NCBI RefSeq assembly: GCF_030272615.1
Contig: NC_081409.1
Location: 472,064,573-472,128,572, forward strand
Reading direction: 5' to 3'
Length of the DNA: 64,000 nt
Origin: Cryptomeria japonica
Taxonomy: Eukaryota; Streptophyta; Pinopsida; Cupressales; Cupressaceae
Positions within the stretch are counted from its first letter, which is position 1. Each line of letters begins with the position of its first letter. Shown piece by piece: positions 37,501-46,505 of this stretch. The translations under genes and the position numbers were made by a program. The notes under the pieces are model-generated. The model was given only the letters and a program-made list of their open reading frames with translations. It ran no database searches and was not told the DNA's origin.

Positions 37501-38495
37501 AGCAGCAAACCGGTTGCATCCCCTCTCTGTACTTGTGTTTTTTATAATAATATCAATAGGTAGTTAGACATTTGCCACCACCAGCTGGTTTTTTCCCTCA
37601 AAGTGGGATTTTATGAAATAAATTTTTTCTGTGTTTGCAATTTTTTTGATATTCTCTCTTGTAAACTGACATATGTGAGTGATCAAGTAGGACAGTAGTT
37701 ATTTTAGTGATTTTCATAGTTTCTGTGTTTTGATGAAATTACGGATGACCCAAATTCTGATATCTTTGTTTTTTGCCCGTCTTGTCATCTTTTTACTTGT
37801 GTAAATGATATGAAAAGTTTGCTAGGATGATTCTTCTTTTGAGATTCTTGGGCTCTTCTGATTCTTTGTAACTCTGCTGAATTTTTGCAGTGTTCACTGG
37901 TAGATAATGTTCAGCTATTCCTGTATATTTCCATATAGAAAAGTTATCTATTTCTTATGTATTTTTAATTAAAAATCTCTGGATATTGACTGCAGGAAAC
38001 GACTTTTTAGTATGATAAATGATCTCCCAACTGTTTTTGAGGTGGTTTCTGAGAGGAGGCAGACAAAGGATAAGATTCCTGCAGATAATAGTGGAAGCAA
38101 ATCTAAAGTATCTTCAAAGGTTGGAGTTTCTGCCTGTATAGGATGGGATATGCATCATTTCACTTAACATTGTTGTTTTGCTAGTTATATTTATGCGATG
38201 AAAGATTTCATAGTATGATATTTTCAAATTGCAGCGAATTAATGATGGACAGTTAAAGAATACTAAACCAGTTCTGAAGGAGGATGAAGAAGAAGATGAG
38301 GATGAAGATGAAGAGCATGGTGATACAATATGTGGAATTTGTGAAGGAATCTATTCTTCTGATGAGTTTTGGATTGGTTGTGATATATGTCAAAGGTGGT
38401 ACCATGGTAAATGTGTGAAGGTTACATTTGCTAAAGCACAGACTATCAAGTCCTACAAATGCCCATTATGCAGTAGCAAGAAAGTTCGCCAGTGA
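16362..38495 (+). CDS. Alfin-like PHD-finger protein, 3' three exons (5' partial)
   Basis: Joined exons 16362-16584, 37996-38119 and 38235-38495 give the last 201 residues of an Alfin-like (AL) protein. These nuclear plant proteins read H3K4me2/3 through a C-terminal PHD finger and act as chromatin-linked transcription regulators. The N-terminal Alfin domain is present from [18 protein letters not shown] through [11 protein letters not shown]. An acidic linker (EEDEDEDEE) leads to a C4HC3 PHD finger ([22 protein letters not shown]). All splice sites are AG/GT and the frame is open. Family members are about 240-260 residues long, so about 50 N-terminal residues lie on exons not in view. Compared with angiosperm ALs, the GAR-to-NDR linker appears about two residues shorter. 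Confidence 0.93.
17129..20900 (+). pseudogene. Decayed Copia element (LTR, gag, protease, RT remnants)
   Basis: A likely LTR starts TGTTAGAGTTC at 17129, is split by a solo LTR, and has a TATA-like CTATAAAAGAAAGG near 18770. A Copia gag relic follows at 19563-19754 ([12 protein letters not shown], then KNKLSATCI and TSYLMKI). A protease relic near 19940 reads [13 protein letters not shown] (the usual DSGAS is DNGAS), and an RT scrap near 20690 reads VVYIDEFI, a damaged YVDD box followed by a decayed MKD segment. Integrase and RNase H are missing, and stops and frameshifts are common. The 5' boundary is uncertain and no 3' LTR was found. Confidence 0.65.
17578..18746 (-). mobile_element. Solo LTR (1169 bp), TSD TGCAC
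   Basis: It begins TGTCACGACTC and ends GGGGACATTACA, flanked by TGCAC at 17573-17577 and 18747-18751. Read on the minus strand it starts TGTAATGTCCCC, so this orientation is preferred. It contains an internal direct repeat of about 55 bp (GTAGGCCACC, GATGTCCATGTTGC, CACTGGGGCCAAGAGGG) at 18177 and 18365. It sits inside the LTR of the Copia relic. Confidence 0.88.
20901..21859. other. No gene recognised
   Basis: Intronic sequence without a recognisable domain or repeat boundary. Open frames here are short and of biased composition. Confidence 0.3.
21860..22094. mobile_element. MITE, Mutator-like, 235 bp, TSD TGGTACCGAC
   Basis: The ends are inverted: ATAGTTCCCAAACTCG on the left and, reverse-complemented, AAAGCTCCCAAACTCG on the right. 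The element is flanked by TGGTACCGAC at 21850-21859 and 22095-22104. A TSD of 9-10 bp is typical of Mutator-like elements. The arms are full of GCCGAGTC/GAGT words on both strands, giving a long imperfect hairpin around an AT-rich centre. No coding capacity. Confidence 0.85.
22343..23420 (-). pseudogene. Unidentified Lys/Glu-rich coding relic
   Basis: The minus strand encodes, with many stops, a charged helical protein with phrases such as [21 protein letters not shown] and [21 protein letters not shown] similar arrangement (a tryptophan-valine pair, then FIEE and a YD near it) can be read on the minus strand at 46830-47300, so it is probably a repeated retroelement ORF rather than a host gene. 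No family was recognised. Part of it is duplicated in tandem. Confidence 0.35.
22445..22724. repeat. Tandem duplication, 140-bp unit x 2
   Basis: GAATGATTCGACAACAGAAG begins copies at 22445 and 22585. The two 140-bp units appear identical, so the event is recent compared with the decayed reading frame they lie in. Confidence 0.93.
23421..25292. other. No gene recognised
   Basis: Intronic. An AG-rich stretch (23560-23760) with AGCAGAAGCA phrases may be LTR-derived. No ends, TSD or domain were seen. Confidence 0.3.
25293..26204 (-). mobile_element. Solo LTR (912 bp, Copia type), TSD CTATG
   Basis: It starts TGTTGGAATCC and ends AATTGCCAACA, flanked by CTATG at 25288-25292 and 26205-26209. GTGGAAAACCTCAAAGAGG and a TATATACC stretch read on the minus strand as the leader stem and TATA box typical of Copia LTRs, so it is probably minus-oriented. 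No internal sequence remains. Confidence 0.92.
26205..27331. other. AT-rich intronic sequence with a weak dispersed-repeat copy
   Basis: 26330-26640 is strongly AT-rich. 26640-26860 carries ACTGGTTCGGGTATGG and several GGTATGGGTA phrases related to the repeat at 6017 and 29970. Homopolymer T runs are at about 26980-26995 and 27019. No coding domain. Confidence 0.4.
27349..29022 (-). mobile_element. ORF1-only LINE-derived retroposon, 17-bp TSD
   Basis: The 1674-bp insertion is flanked by ATAATAAACAGATATAT at 27332-27348 and 29023-29039, with a T run directly after the left copy (oligo(A) tail on the minus strand). It holds one coding region for a DUF4283 plus CCHC ORF1 protein, then about 125 bp of 3' sequence. 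No endonuclease or RT is present. It was therefore inserted by machinery supplied in trans. Confidence 0.88.
27475..29011 (-). pseudogene. LINE ORF1 protein (DUF4283, zinc knuckle)
   Basis: In order: an Ala/Arg-rich N-terminus; the DUF4283 core with [17 protein letters not shown] and [36 protein letters not shown] running into the knuckle [14 protein letters not shown]; and a long hydrophilic tail ending with a Lys/Arg-rich stretch. The segment from 28332 to the stop at 27475 is fully open (285 codons). Upstream there is one in-frame TAG just before CWEDSRLL and one frame change near 28440. ORF1 proteins of plant L1 elements bind RNA or DNA. Confidence 0.8.
29135..29390 (+). mobile_element. 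tRNA-derived SINE, 256 bp, 16-bp TSD
   Basis: It is flanked by TTTTTATTTGTATGTA at 29119-29134 and 29391-29406. Near the 5' end is GCGTAGTTGGTTAAGGGC, a good tRNA A box, and about 35 bp later AGATCAATTCTC, a weakened B box. The body ends in an A/T-rich tail. The size, internal Pol III promoter and TSD are those of plant SINEs. It depends on a LINE for movement. Confidence 0.85.
29437..29902. mobile_element. MITE, 466 bp, TSD ATTTTTTCCT
   Basis: The ends share the inverted core TTGCATGGGTAC, flanked by ATTTTTTCCT at 29427-29436 and 29903-29912. A TSD of 9-10 bp suggests a Mutator-like origin. Subterminal regions repeat GTACCC, CGTCTCC and GGAGAC words on both strands. No coding capacity. The right end has about two extra bases relative to the left. 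Confidence 0.8.
29970..30245 (-). repeat. Two copies of the dispersed CTGGTTCRA repeat
   Basis: Units at about 29970-30052 and 30149-30245 share ACCCAACC, AAATTTTTTTG, AACTCGAACCAGTA and a final GGCAACTT or GGTAACTT. They are reverse-complement relatives of 6017-6115. The repeat class is unknown. Confidence 0.6.
30250..31366. other. No gene recognised
   Basis: Intronic. The phrase ACAGTAATRAAAYAGAAAC with CAGAATATTCCTAGAAATAGCTT occurs here (about 31160-31230) and again at about 36840-36910, so a diverged repeat lies on both sides of the LINE-derived insertion. Confidence 0.4.
32321..34460 (-). mobile_element. Retroposed polyadenylated RNA copy, 16-bp TSD
   Basis: The insertion is bounded by ACTATCCCAAATAGTT at 32305-32320 and 34461-34476. 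A T run at 32321-32328 directly after the left copy is its oligo(A) tail on the minus strand. The 2140 bp carry one intronless coding region and about 745 bp of 3' non-coding sequence. These are marks of LINE-driven retroposition of an RNA that is neither LINE nor LTR element. The source RNA is unidentified. Confidence 0.85.
33067..34450 (-). pseudogene. Decayed single-exon coding sequence, possible partitivirus-like coat protein
   Basis: An ATG stands 11 bases from the insertion's 5' edge (34450). The frame stops after 31 codons (34355-34357). Coding-like sequence then continues through several frame changes and stops to 33772, and a clean open stretch runs from about 33771 (first ATG at 33748-33750) to a stop at 33067. 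That stretch gives a globular, tryptophan- and tyrosine-containing protein with [18 protein letters not shown] and [16 protein letters not shown]. No plant family was recognised. The general look and the 2.1-kb polyadenylated segment suggest a fossil plant partitivirus coat-protein segment, but this is a weak guess; a host processed pseudogene is the alternative. Confidence 0.4.
34482..34585. repeat. Tandem duplication, 52-bp unit x 2
   Basis: TTGGGTTAGGTATTTTAATT begins copies at 34482 and 34534 that appear identical. They lie in the LTR, five bases right of the retrocopy TSD. Confidence 0.93.
35174..36395 (-). pseudogene. LINE ORF1 5' part (Ala-rich N-terminus, DUF4283)
   Basis: Starting shortly after the element's 5' edge, the minus strand gives an Ala/Pro/Val-rich N-terminal region, then a DUF4283 core with [18 protein letters not shown] and [23 protein letters not shown] follows, where the partner element has [10 protein letters not shown]. 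The zinc knuckle cysteines that should follow are not recognisable. There is a frame change near 35660, and the solo LTR cuts the coding region at 35173. Confidence 0.7.
36442..37995. other. Intron 3' end, no insertion recognised
   Basis: Non-coding. It includes the second copy of the diverged repeat also seen near 31160 (CAGAATATTCCTAGAAATAGCTT near 36890) and ordinary T-rich sequence before the acceptor. Confidence 0.4.
37996..38119 (+). CDS. Second visible exon of the Alfin-like gene
   Basis: The acceptor GACTGCAG lies at 37988-37995 and the donor AAG/GTTGGA at 38119/38120. The exon encodes [19 protein letters not shown], then a basic Ser/Lys-rich linker ([20 protein letters not shown]). 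The split Arg codon joins correctly to the exon 21.4 kb upstream, which proves the two belong together. Confidence 0.95.
38235..38495 (+). CDS. Terminal PHD-finger exon of the Alfin-like gene
   Basis: The acceptor AATTGCAG ends at 38234 and the TGA stop is at 38493-38495. The exon encodes a linker with an acidic run, then the PHD zinc finger with all eight ligands (C-x2-C, C-x2-C, H-x2-C, C-x2-C). It also has the DEFWIGCD segment carrying the Trp used in methyl-lysine reading. It ends SSKKVRQ. Confidence 0.95.
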   Translation, partial: RINDGQLKNTKPVLKEDEEEDEDEDEEHGDTICGICEGIYSSDEFWIGCDICQRWYHGKCVKVTFAKAQTIKSYKCPLCSSKKVRQ

Positions 38496-40023
38496 AGCCT
38501 CCATAACAATAGTTACAATTTTATTTAGCTGTTAAGCTTGGAACTGCTTCAGAAGGTGCAGGGCCCATTGTGTGAAGTATCTTACCACTCCTAAGTTAGT
38601 TTAAGATAATTGTTGATCTGAAACCACTTGTAAGATATTGACGATTCTTTGCTTTTGCAACACATTAAACATGCACGGTTGTAGAAGACTAAGTCTATAA
38701 TTTCAAAGGAAAAGTCTTGTTACTTCTTTGCACTTTATTTTTTTGGTAACACTACTGTATTCTCTGACTAAGGTTCAGGATATAAGCAGTTCGGTGATGG
38801 TTTGGGATAGAACTTTTACAAATGAACTTTGTAGGAATGGGGATGCAAAGAGAGGTCTCTAGGGTCTCTTCATTTGTAAAATTTGGATTACTCATTTGGC
38901 ATCGCATGTCATTCATTTGAGCAATTTTAGGATTGGATCTGATTTGTTTCAAGTTGGTTTTTGTAAATTTTTGCTTGCTTTTCTAAATGACCTACCATTT
39001 ATTTTTGGAATCATATGCTTTCTTGAAGGAATATCTTGTAAATAATAATCCTGGTTTTGTTTTACTTGGCTAACATTTGAAGTTGCTGTAAAGAATTGAC
39101 GCATCTTACTTTAATTGCTGCTCTATATGAGGAATTGCTTTTTCGACTATATGAAAATGTCTGTATAATTATGGATTTTTGTGTAACTTACTAATGCGCA
39201 TGCCTCAGTTCTGCATTCAAGGTTTTGTATTGTGTGGATCTGGCGCATGGATCACAAGCTACTTTTGGGACGTACAAACTCGAAAATATGTTATCTAAGT
39301 AATTTTTCTGACTATTTCATTATTAAACATATACAAAGACATTTGTTACCCTAATTCCCTGCAAGTAATTATAGTAATATTAATAAGATGATATAATAGT
39401 AACCAACAAGGTTGAATTGGACTACAAAAATGTCAGGAAAGATACAGAAATCAGCGGTCGACGATGTTCAAAAATTAGTGCTAGTGTGGGAAATTCACTA
39501 GGTTGGCATGCATGCCAAGTCCATTATGAATCACAAGGTATGTTAGCATGGGGTATTCACTAGGCTGGTACAAACATGCTTGGAGATTTAATTGATTTAT
39601 GTTTTCGGGATGAAATGTTATTTTAGGGAATGCAAAATGGATGATTATATAACAAAGAAAAGATTTGCTTTAAACTAAAAAATTACTCAATATCTTTATC
39701 ATATACATTATATAGATTTTACACAAGATTTGAGTTGAATTGATATTTCACAACAGCTGACAAATTAACAAATGTCAAAAATCAAAATTAAGTGCTTCCA
39801 TTATTTATTATAAAATTAAAAAATACAACAAAATGTAAAAAGGCTGTCAAAAATCAAAATTAAGTGCTTCCATTATTTATTATAAAATTAAAAAATACAA
39901 CAAAATGTAAAAAGGTTGCAAATAATTATATAATAACTCACAAAAATGTAAAAAGTACTATGTTGCCTTATTGACAATTGTCAAAATTGCATCAAAATTA
40001 AGCCATTGTTAGGCATTGTTTCA
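38496..40023. other. Alfin-like gene 3' UTR and downstream flank
   Basis: The first several hundred bases after the TGA should be 3' UTR. No unambiguous poly(A) signal can be chosen. From about 39300 the sequence is AT-rich with repeats and no coding domain. Confidence 0.4.
39773..39917. repeat. Tandem duplication, 72-bp unit x 2
   Basis: TGTCAAAAATCAAAATTAAG begins copies at about 39773 and 39845, nearly identical through AATGTAAAAAGG. Confidence 0.9.
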
Positions 40024-40989
40024 GTAGACACCAAAATTTAAAATTCTTGTAGTAGTCAATCTTCACTAATAATTAAATATTTTTTTTAATTATTTAATCA
40101 ATCTACTAATCGCCCTTCCTCTCCATATTAATTAATTAATTTTATATTATTTAACTAATTATCATTTATCTCATAATTAATTAATTATTTTTATTAGTTT
40201 CTTTCTCTATGGTCGAATAAATAAACTAATTTATCCTTTCATTTATACTTTCATTCCTTAGTTTGATAAAAAGACAAAAGTTTATTTACTTTTACCTGTT
40301 TGCTCATGAAATTAAATAATTTTAGTATTTAGTTCTCCCATTTTCTTCGACCTCTCCACTATTTTACAGTCATCGCTTACTTGTCCTCTAATTCCTTTCA
40401 CTAGATTCTCCACCTCTCTACTATCTTACGACCTTTGCCACTTTCCTTTAGATTCCTTCGAAGCATCTTCCCACTCTCTCCCTATCTTTGACAAAATTTC
40501 TCCTATGCGATCTCAATCGTCCATCCCTTTTGGGATGAATTCAAACTTGACTGTTGATCATATTCCCTCTATCTTTATAAATTCAAATCTTTGCTTCCTT
40601 TTTTGGGTTTAAACGCTATACTTAGCTCTTATTTTACCATATGTTTATTCTTGCAAATTTCTGAGGGCAACAATATTATCAACATTTTGAAGGAGACTTG
40701 AGGACTATGGAGATCTTTAGGGGAGTTTTTGATTGATGCTTTTGGCATTGATAGTTTCATGTTCTTGAATTTATTGCTCTCGATTTCATTCCTTTTTGCT
40801 AATCATGTTTTCATTTCTTATCATAATCATCTTGTTTAGTGTTTTGGAATGATATACTTGAGGATTTGATATTTATACTTGCTACTCCCTTTGTCACATT
40901 CTTCATAGTGTAAATTAGATATTAGCTGTGATTTGAGGATTTGGTGGTTATCTTAAGACAATCATAACATCTCATTTTTTTAATTTACA
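40024..40989 (+). repeat. 5' LTR of Gypsy-like element A
   Basis: It starts GTAGACACC (the LTR of element B starts TGTAGACACC) and ends AATTTACA, directly followed by a primer-binding-site-like TTTCTGGCACGTCTGGTGGG. The U3 has several AATTAATTAATT-type AT palindromes separated by pyrimidine-rich spacers, like LTR B and LTR C. The first base(s) of the LTR seem altered. No 3' partner was found. Confidence 0.6.
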
Positions 40990-40990
40990 T

Positions 40991-41011
40991 TTCTGGCACG
41001 TCTGGTGGGAC
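40991..41011 (+). promoter_or_regulatory. Primer-binding site of element A
   Basis: TTCTGGCACGTCTGGTGGGA lies one base after the LTR end. Element B has TTTGGCACACTCGGTGAGAC at the same place. The matching tRNA was not determined. Confidence 0.5.
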
Positions 41012-41032
41012 AATTTTTAATCGTGCGTATTT

Positions 41033-41290
41033 CTAATTGTATGTAGTTTTTCTTTAATTGCATGTAACCTTTTCTTAATTGCATGTAGTCTTTTTATTAC
41101 ATGTAGTTTTTTCTTAATTGCATGTAGCTTTTTCTTAATTGCATGTAGTTTTTTTAATTGCATGTAGCTTTTTTTAGATTGCATATAGCTTTTTTTTGGG
41201 TTGCATATGCTTTTTCTAGTTGCATGTGTTTTTTTTCCTAGTTGCATGTGCTTTTTTGGTTGCATGTTTTTTTGCATGTTGCTTTTTCTC
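41033..41290 (+). repeat. Leader tandem repeat, about 20-bp unit, about 12 copies
   Basis: Imperfect tandem copies of TTGCATGTAGTTTTTTCTTAA fill the untranslated leader of element A just after the primer-binding site. Later copies drift to TTGCATATGC and TTGCATGTGT. The open frame on the other strand is only a by-product of the repeat. Confidence 0.85.
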
Positions 41291-42845
41291 AATTAGATGA
41301 AGACTTTGTGTTACTAATTCATTTTATGCAACTTGTCCTTTGTTAGACGAAGAGCCCTACTAAGAACTACTAACGATCTTGTTGCAGGGCCAAAGTGTGG
41401 AAAGGGGTTTTACTTGAAACTTATAATTTGTGGTGTTGCAGGGTTTTGTATTAATTTTTATTTTTGCTTGCTTCATAGGTTAGAAAACATTTTGAATTGG
41501 TGTTCTAAAATGAACCTTGTCTTCCATGTTTGGCATGCTTGTCCTTTTGTCTAGGGTGGACCCACAGTTGTATTGAGTATCCTCTCCCCTCATCTTCAGG
41601 ATCTTTGGTGAAAGAGAAAGGTATCAACGACACAATTTTTCTTTTATTAGTGAAATATCTTGGGAATTTAATCACCTCAAAGTGTATTTCGATAATTGAA
41701 ACACCTTTGGGGATTTCATCACCTCATAGTGGGTTTCGAACGATATTTCTCTTTGGGTCGCTATAAAAAAGGCTTATCCAAAAGGTCCATATAGCTAGGG
41801 TGCAATCTGAATTCAGGTCTTCTGATAAGGGCTTTAAGAGCTTTAAGTAGATTTCTTTGTGAATCCATTATGTGGCTTTGTTCCTAAAAGAATAACTCAG
41901 AACCAATTGTTGTAGAAAGCCAAAAACCCAAGCTCACTGATTTAGGGAATGGATATCATATCCCATAGATACCCCTACCCTTCATCATGAGATATGAAAT
42001 TCCTTTGGTCAAAAAGGTTTCAGAGCCTTCAAGGAATGATATCTAGTGTGCCCTGTGGTGGGGGAGCCAATGTCACCAAATCTCTACATATCCACTTTTT
42101 CTGTGGTATTTCTATGTAGCAGGGGCCTTAGCAAGTAGTATCCACTTTCCATCCTAGGTTGTGCTTGCTTCTAATTGTTTGCAATCTCGATGTGCTATAC
42201 CAATAGAATCAGTTGAATTTGTGGGCTCCTTTAGGCCTCTCTTGCAAACTCTATATCATGGAGTTCTTTTAGTCCAAGTCAAACAACCTTCTTTGTCTTT
42301 CAATGCTTGTCAAATGTCTTCTTGCTTCAAAACAATTTGTTCCAAAATCTTTTGAAACATTGACCACAATTGATGTCAAATTCAGACTTAGTGGATACTA
42401 GTAGGACTGCTTATTTCATTTTCTTGCATTTGTCTCGCATCCTAACCAATCATCATTACTCTTTCATCTAGATCAATTTTTCTTAATCAAAATATTGGGG
42501 TTCATCATTCACTGCCAAAGACCTTGTATCTTTCTCATCATTGATTTGGCCTTCACTTTGGGTAAGTCTAGTCTATCTTATCCGTTGAGCTTGCACTCAT
42601 CAGTCTAGAGTGAGTTTGACTAAATCAATCACCATCATATTTCATTATCCAAGGTCTACACATTTCTTTGACAATTCCTAGGTTGCTTTTTCTTTTGCAT
42701 ATCCCTAATCTCAAAAATCTCAAAAACATTTGAAAATCTCCATAAATCCAAAAAAATTCATAACATTCTAAAAAAATATTCAAAAAACATAGTCTTAGAT
42801 TTCATATAGGTTGCATTTCATCTTTAGAGTCTCCAAGTCTCTCTT

Positions 42846-43688
42846 ATGCCTGTCCTCACTAGGTCCCACCACAAGAACAATATGGACCCATCTGAACATG
42901 ATCCCATGATCAATCCTACCAGTTACTATTAGTAGAAAAGAAACTCGAGTCCGATACCTAAATATCCATTAGAACCTCCTTTTGACATGTCCATGGAAAA
43001 CCTTAGAGAAAATTTGACCCAATAAGAGATTGAAGAAGACCTACAAGACCCTAAAATTCAAGCCATAATGAATGCCCTTCTCGTAGTAGATTGAGACCGC
43101 TATTTCCTACTATTACAATAACAAAGAGCCAAATTACCTTCTGATTTTCATCTCACAAATATCCAAGAAACCTTACCTGACATGGATTTATTCAATTTGG
43201 CTAACTATCAGAATCCACATCAGTATAGAGCAAAACCAGCTAAGGTCTCATCATCATCACTTGACTTCTAATTCAATAACCCTCTTTTTGGTTTACCTTC
43301 AACACTTGAAACAAGTGGAACACAACTTGATCCAATTTCAACATATTCAAATCCAAGTGTTACACTCATCGATCAAAACATATCCTAACCAAGTCAAAAT
43401 GTGACACAATATAATCAAAACTTGGATAATCAAAATGCACCTCCTAAACAAACACAAGCCAATCCCTCATCTTCGTCATCAATTCCAAATCCTTCCAAGG
43501 TTCAAATTTCATAAGCTTATAATCAACCTCCTCCTTCGATGAGCACCACGACCAATACTACAAGTACCACAACAAGTGCATCAAGCATCCATGCCAATCA
43601 TTTGAGTCAAACAAATGTCAACCAAGGTACAACCGATACCACATCAAGTCAAATCTCAAGTCAAAATGTTGATACACAAATATTTTGA
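42846..43688 (+). pseudogene. Gag-like ORF start of element A
   Basis: The frame begins MPVLTRSHHKNNMDPSEHDP and continues, with several stops, through an acidic/Leu region (PDMDLFNLANYQNPHQY) into a long Asn/Gln/Ser/Thr-rich tail. Elements B and D start MVETRS and MAVETRS, so the M-x-V-x-TRS start is shared. No capsid core, protease or RT follows. It is placed with Gypsy because B continues into a Gypsy-type gag C-terminus. Confidence 0.5.
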
Positions 43689-43689
43689 T

Positions 43690-44353
43690 CTTGCCCCCCT
43701 TGCACTAGGGTATGTGTATGAGAAGAAGATGGTGCCATGTTGCTCCTCAATGCTTGCTCTCCATTGAAGAGATCATCAATAGGGGTATTGATTCTTTATT
43801 CATTCACATGAGATACCATAGGAGCGGTACAAGTGTTAGCTTTTCCAATGCCATCTCTAGGATTATCATTGTTTACAAAAGCTTTTATGTGATCTACATA
43901 TGTAATGCATTTTCTTAAAAATATCATGATAGAGCAACATGCAATATGGATAAAATCTTTGAGATATGATTGGCTATTAGGAAATATTTTTGAAACCCTA
44001 AAGATACAATATGCAAAAGTACTATGAATGAAAAGAAGCAATGTAAAGTGAAAGAAACCATTATCCAACATATGATTTTGATAAATATAAGTAAAAATCA
44101 ATGTAATCATATGTGAAATGGAAAACAAGCTAGATTTAGTAAATGTCATTATGAATGCCTAAAATCAGATCTGAAAAATACAAGTGAAAAATTATGCAAC
44201 CCACAAGTCAACTTTAGCAAATTAAATTAGGGATTTTTATGAATTTAACCTCTAAATTTATGTTTTAAATTAAAAGTATGATTTATGAGTGCAAATTTTA
44301 AAACTAAAATGCATACAAATTAGATCTAAGAAAACAAATAAAAAATTAGCGTG
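43690..44353. other. No gene recognised
   Basis: AT-rich sequence between the element A gag relic and a probable solo LTR. No domain or boundary seen. Confidence 0.3.
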
Positions 44354-44358
44354 AAAGA

Positions 44359-45889
44359 TGTTAGGTTCACCAGAATGTAATGGTGTAATTAAAATCACTA
44401 ATAATCCAAATTAACCAAAATAATGTGGAAAGAGGAACAAACCTAATAGATATAGCCTCAATCCAAATAAAGAAATGGCTAAAACTCTGATTAGATTCAC
44501 ATGGTGTTAGGGTTTCCTCTTTCCAAGGGCTAATGATGGGTTGGAATTGATAATTATAAATTAGAGAAAAATGAGAGATAATTGAAATAAATTGACAAAT
44601 ACAAAACATTACAAATGTCCCATGGAGCCATAGACTGGGATTTGGGAAAAATAATAGATTTGGAACCTATTCCCAAAAGTTCGGCCTGATATTTTGGGAC
44701 TAGGTAGCACAGATTTGCCTTGGTCCTTCAAATTTTCCTCCATCAAAAGCTAAACCTATTCTTCATTGTCGACACTGTCAAAATTCACGAATACAAATCC
44801 CACACCTATTTTCTGCACACAAAAAGAGATAGAAAGATTTTGTGGATAGGGGTTTGCCTAAGTCAAACCCCGATTTAGGAATTAACCTTGAATGAAATAA
44901 TGCAAATACTGAAATAAATGTTAATGAGATATAACTAAGATTGGCAATTGTTGATGATGATGCAGTGCTCTTTGAATGTAATCACAAATGTTGAATATAA
45001 TGGCATGACAAACACATGACCATGAAAAACCCTAATCACACACACATGCTTGCATGAAGATTGATGTAACTTTGCTCCACAATGATTGAAGGATGAATAT
45101 GCAACCTTGAATCTCTAAATATGCTTAATGATGAATTCTTCACAGATGTATGAATATTAGGTATAGATAATGGATGGAGTCTTCAGTCGCTTCTAGGTGA
45201 AAATGAATTGATAGAATGCCTTTATATATGACTGCCTTGGTTAATTATCGATTAGGCCGACATCCAATGGTCATGTGTAGGCATGAGGACCAAAACACAT
45301 AGGGGAGATAAAGGGCCTGCCCCATTTCAAATTGGGGCCTATTTAAGGTGGGCCAGTGTGTTTTGGGGCACCTTGGTCCTCCTACAAACATGACCAACAG
45401 AAAGGGAAACGAGGAAGGCACCTCTAGGATGTGGTCCACTAAATGGTGTTTATGACATCAAGGTTGGATAATAGGACCAAAAGGGACCTAGAGAGAGGAT
45501 GGAGATAGGACATGCTAAAGTAGGAGTGTTCGATTACAAATTTTTTGAGTTTTTGTGTAGTTTTAATTGAAAAGTACTAAAAGGAATGGAGAAAATATTC
45601 AAATAAAGTGATTTGTAACCCCAATTGTAGACACATGAATACTATTCTTAGATTTCATAAAATTATTTGAAATTGGAAAAGTTACATCACAAAAATCAAG
45701 GACTACGTTCTTAAAGTTTTATGATGAATTTTTATAACAATGTTTATACGTTATGAAATACGTTGTAGCAATGCATCTAAATGAAGATACCAAAAAATCG
45801 ATCCATTTTTATATATTATTTGGAAATAAAATTATTGTTTTAACAAAGAAAGCTCATGATAGAAAATATCATTATCATTTTAACATACA
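44359..45889 (-). mobile_element. Probable solo LTR (1531 bp), TSD AAAGA
   Basis: It begins TGTTAGGTTCACC and ends TTAACATACA, flanked by AAAGA at 44354-44358 and 45890-45894. A TATA-like TATATAAAGGC is readable on the minus strand near 45220, which suggests minus orientation. The terminal inverted repeat is only TGT/ACA, so the right boundary could be a chance match. Confidence 0.5.
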
Positions 45890-46243
45890 AAAGATCAATA
45901 ATAAGACAGAGAAAATAATATGACTCCACGATCAAAATGCTTTCTATTTCTTTGCAAAATTCCATAACTTCAAACCTTGTACAAAATTTGTGAGAGAAAA
46001 AAGTCCCTTTATAATAGCATTTTAAACATTGTATATGTAGGCTTGTTTCTTGTAAACTATATTGTAACTACCTTGTAACTACTTCTTAATTTTTTTGAAA
46101 AAACAAAAATAAACTTTATTTTTGTAAAAATATCTTCAACTTGTTTTGAAAATAAAACCTAATATCTAAGCTTTAATTAGAAAAGGACAACCGAAGACTT
46201 GAAACTTGTGACTTGTGACTTTTGATTTTTGAGAAGAAGACTG

Positions 46244-46366
46244 AATAGTTGGTCTTATTAAGGCATTATCCTCTCTTTATCCCCAATAGTTGGTCTTATT
46301 AAGGCATTATCCTCTCTTTATCCCCAATAGTTGGTCTTATTAAGGCATTATCCTCTCTTTATCCCC
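46244..46366. repeat. Tandem repeat, 41-bp unit x 3
   Basis: Three identical copies of a unit that starts AATAGTTGGTCTTATTAAGG and ends CTTTATCCCC. Confidence 0.97.
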
Positions 46367-46505
46367 ATCATCTTTGACACCTTCTAGAGACATCTTTGGT
46401 AATGAGGATTCTTTTGATGGAGATAAGACTTCACTTTGTAAGCTCAAAACAACTTAACGACTAGAACAATGAACTTGCGTTTGGGAGAACCATTAGTCGT
46501 TCAGA

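Larger units (their letters stand above)
16585..37995 (+). other. 21,411-bp intron of the Alfin-like gene
   Basis: GT (16585) to AG (37995). It contains at least ten separate repeat insertions, several with perfect TSDs, in both orientations and nested up to three levels deep. Both flanking exons are intact, so the gene may still splice across it. Confidence 0.9.

Noticed and set aside
41017-41292. Lys/His/Met-rich open frame on the minus strand
   Set aside because: By-product of the TTGCATGTAG tandem repeat, whose period gives repeated codons; no independent coding evidence.
43796-44149. 117-codon minus-strand open frame rich in Phe/Ile/Leu/His
   Set aside because: The composition fits AT-rich noncoding DNA; no motif, no partner, and it overlaps no recognisable element.
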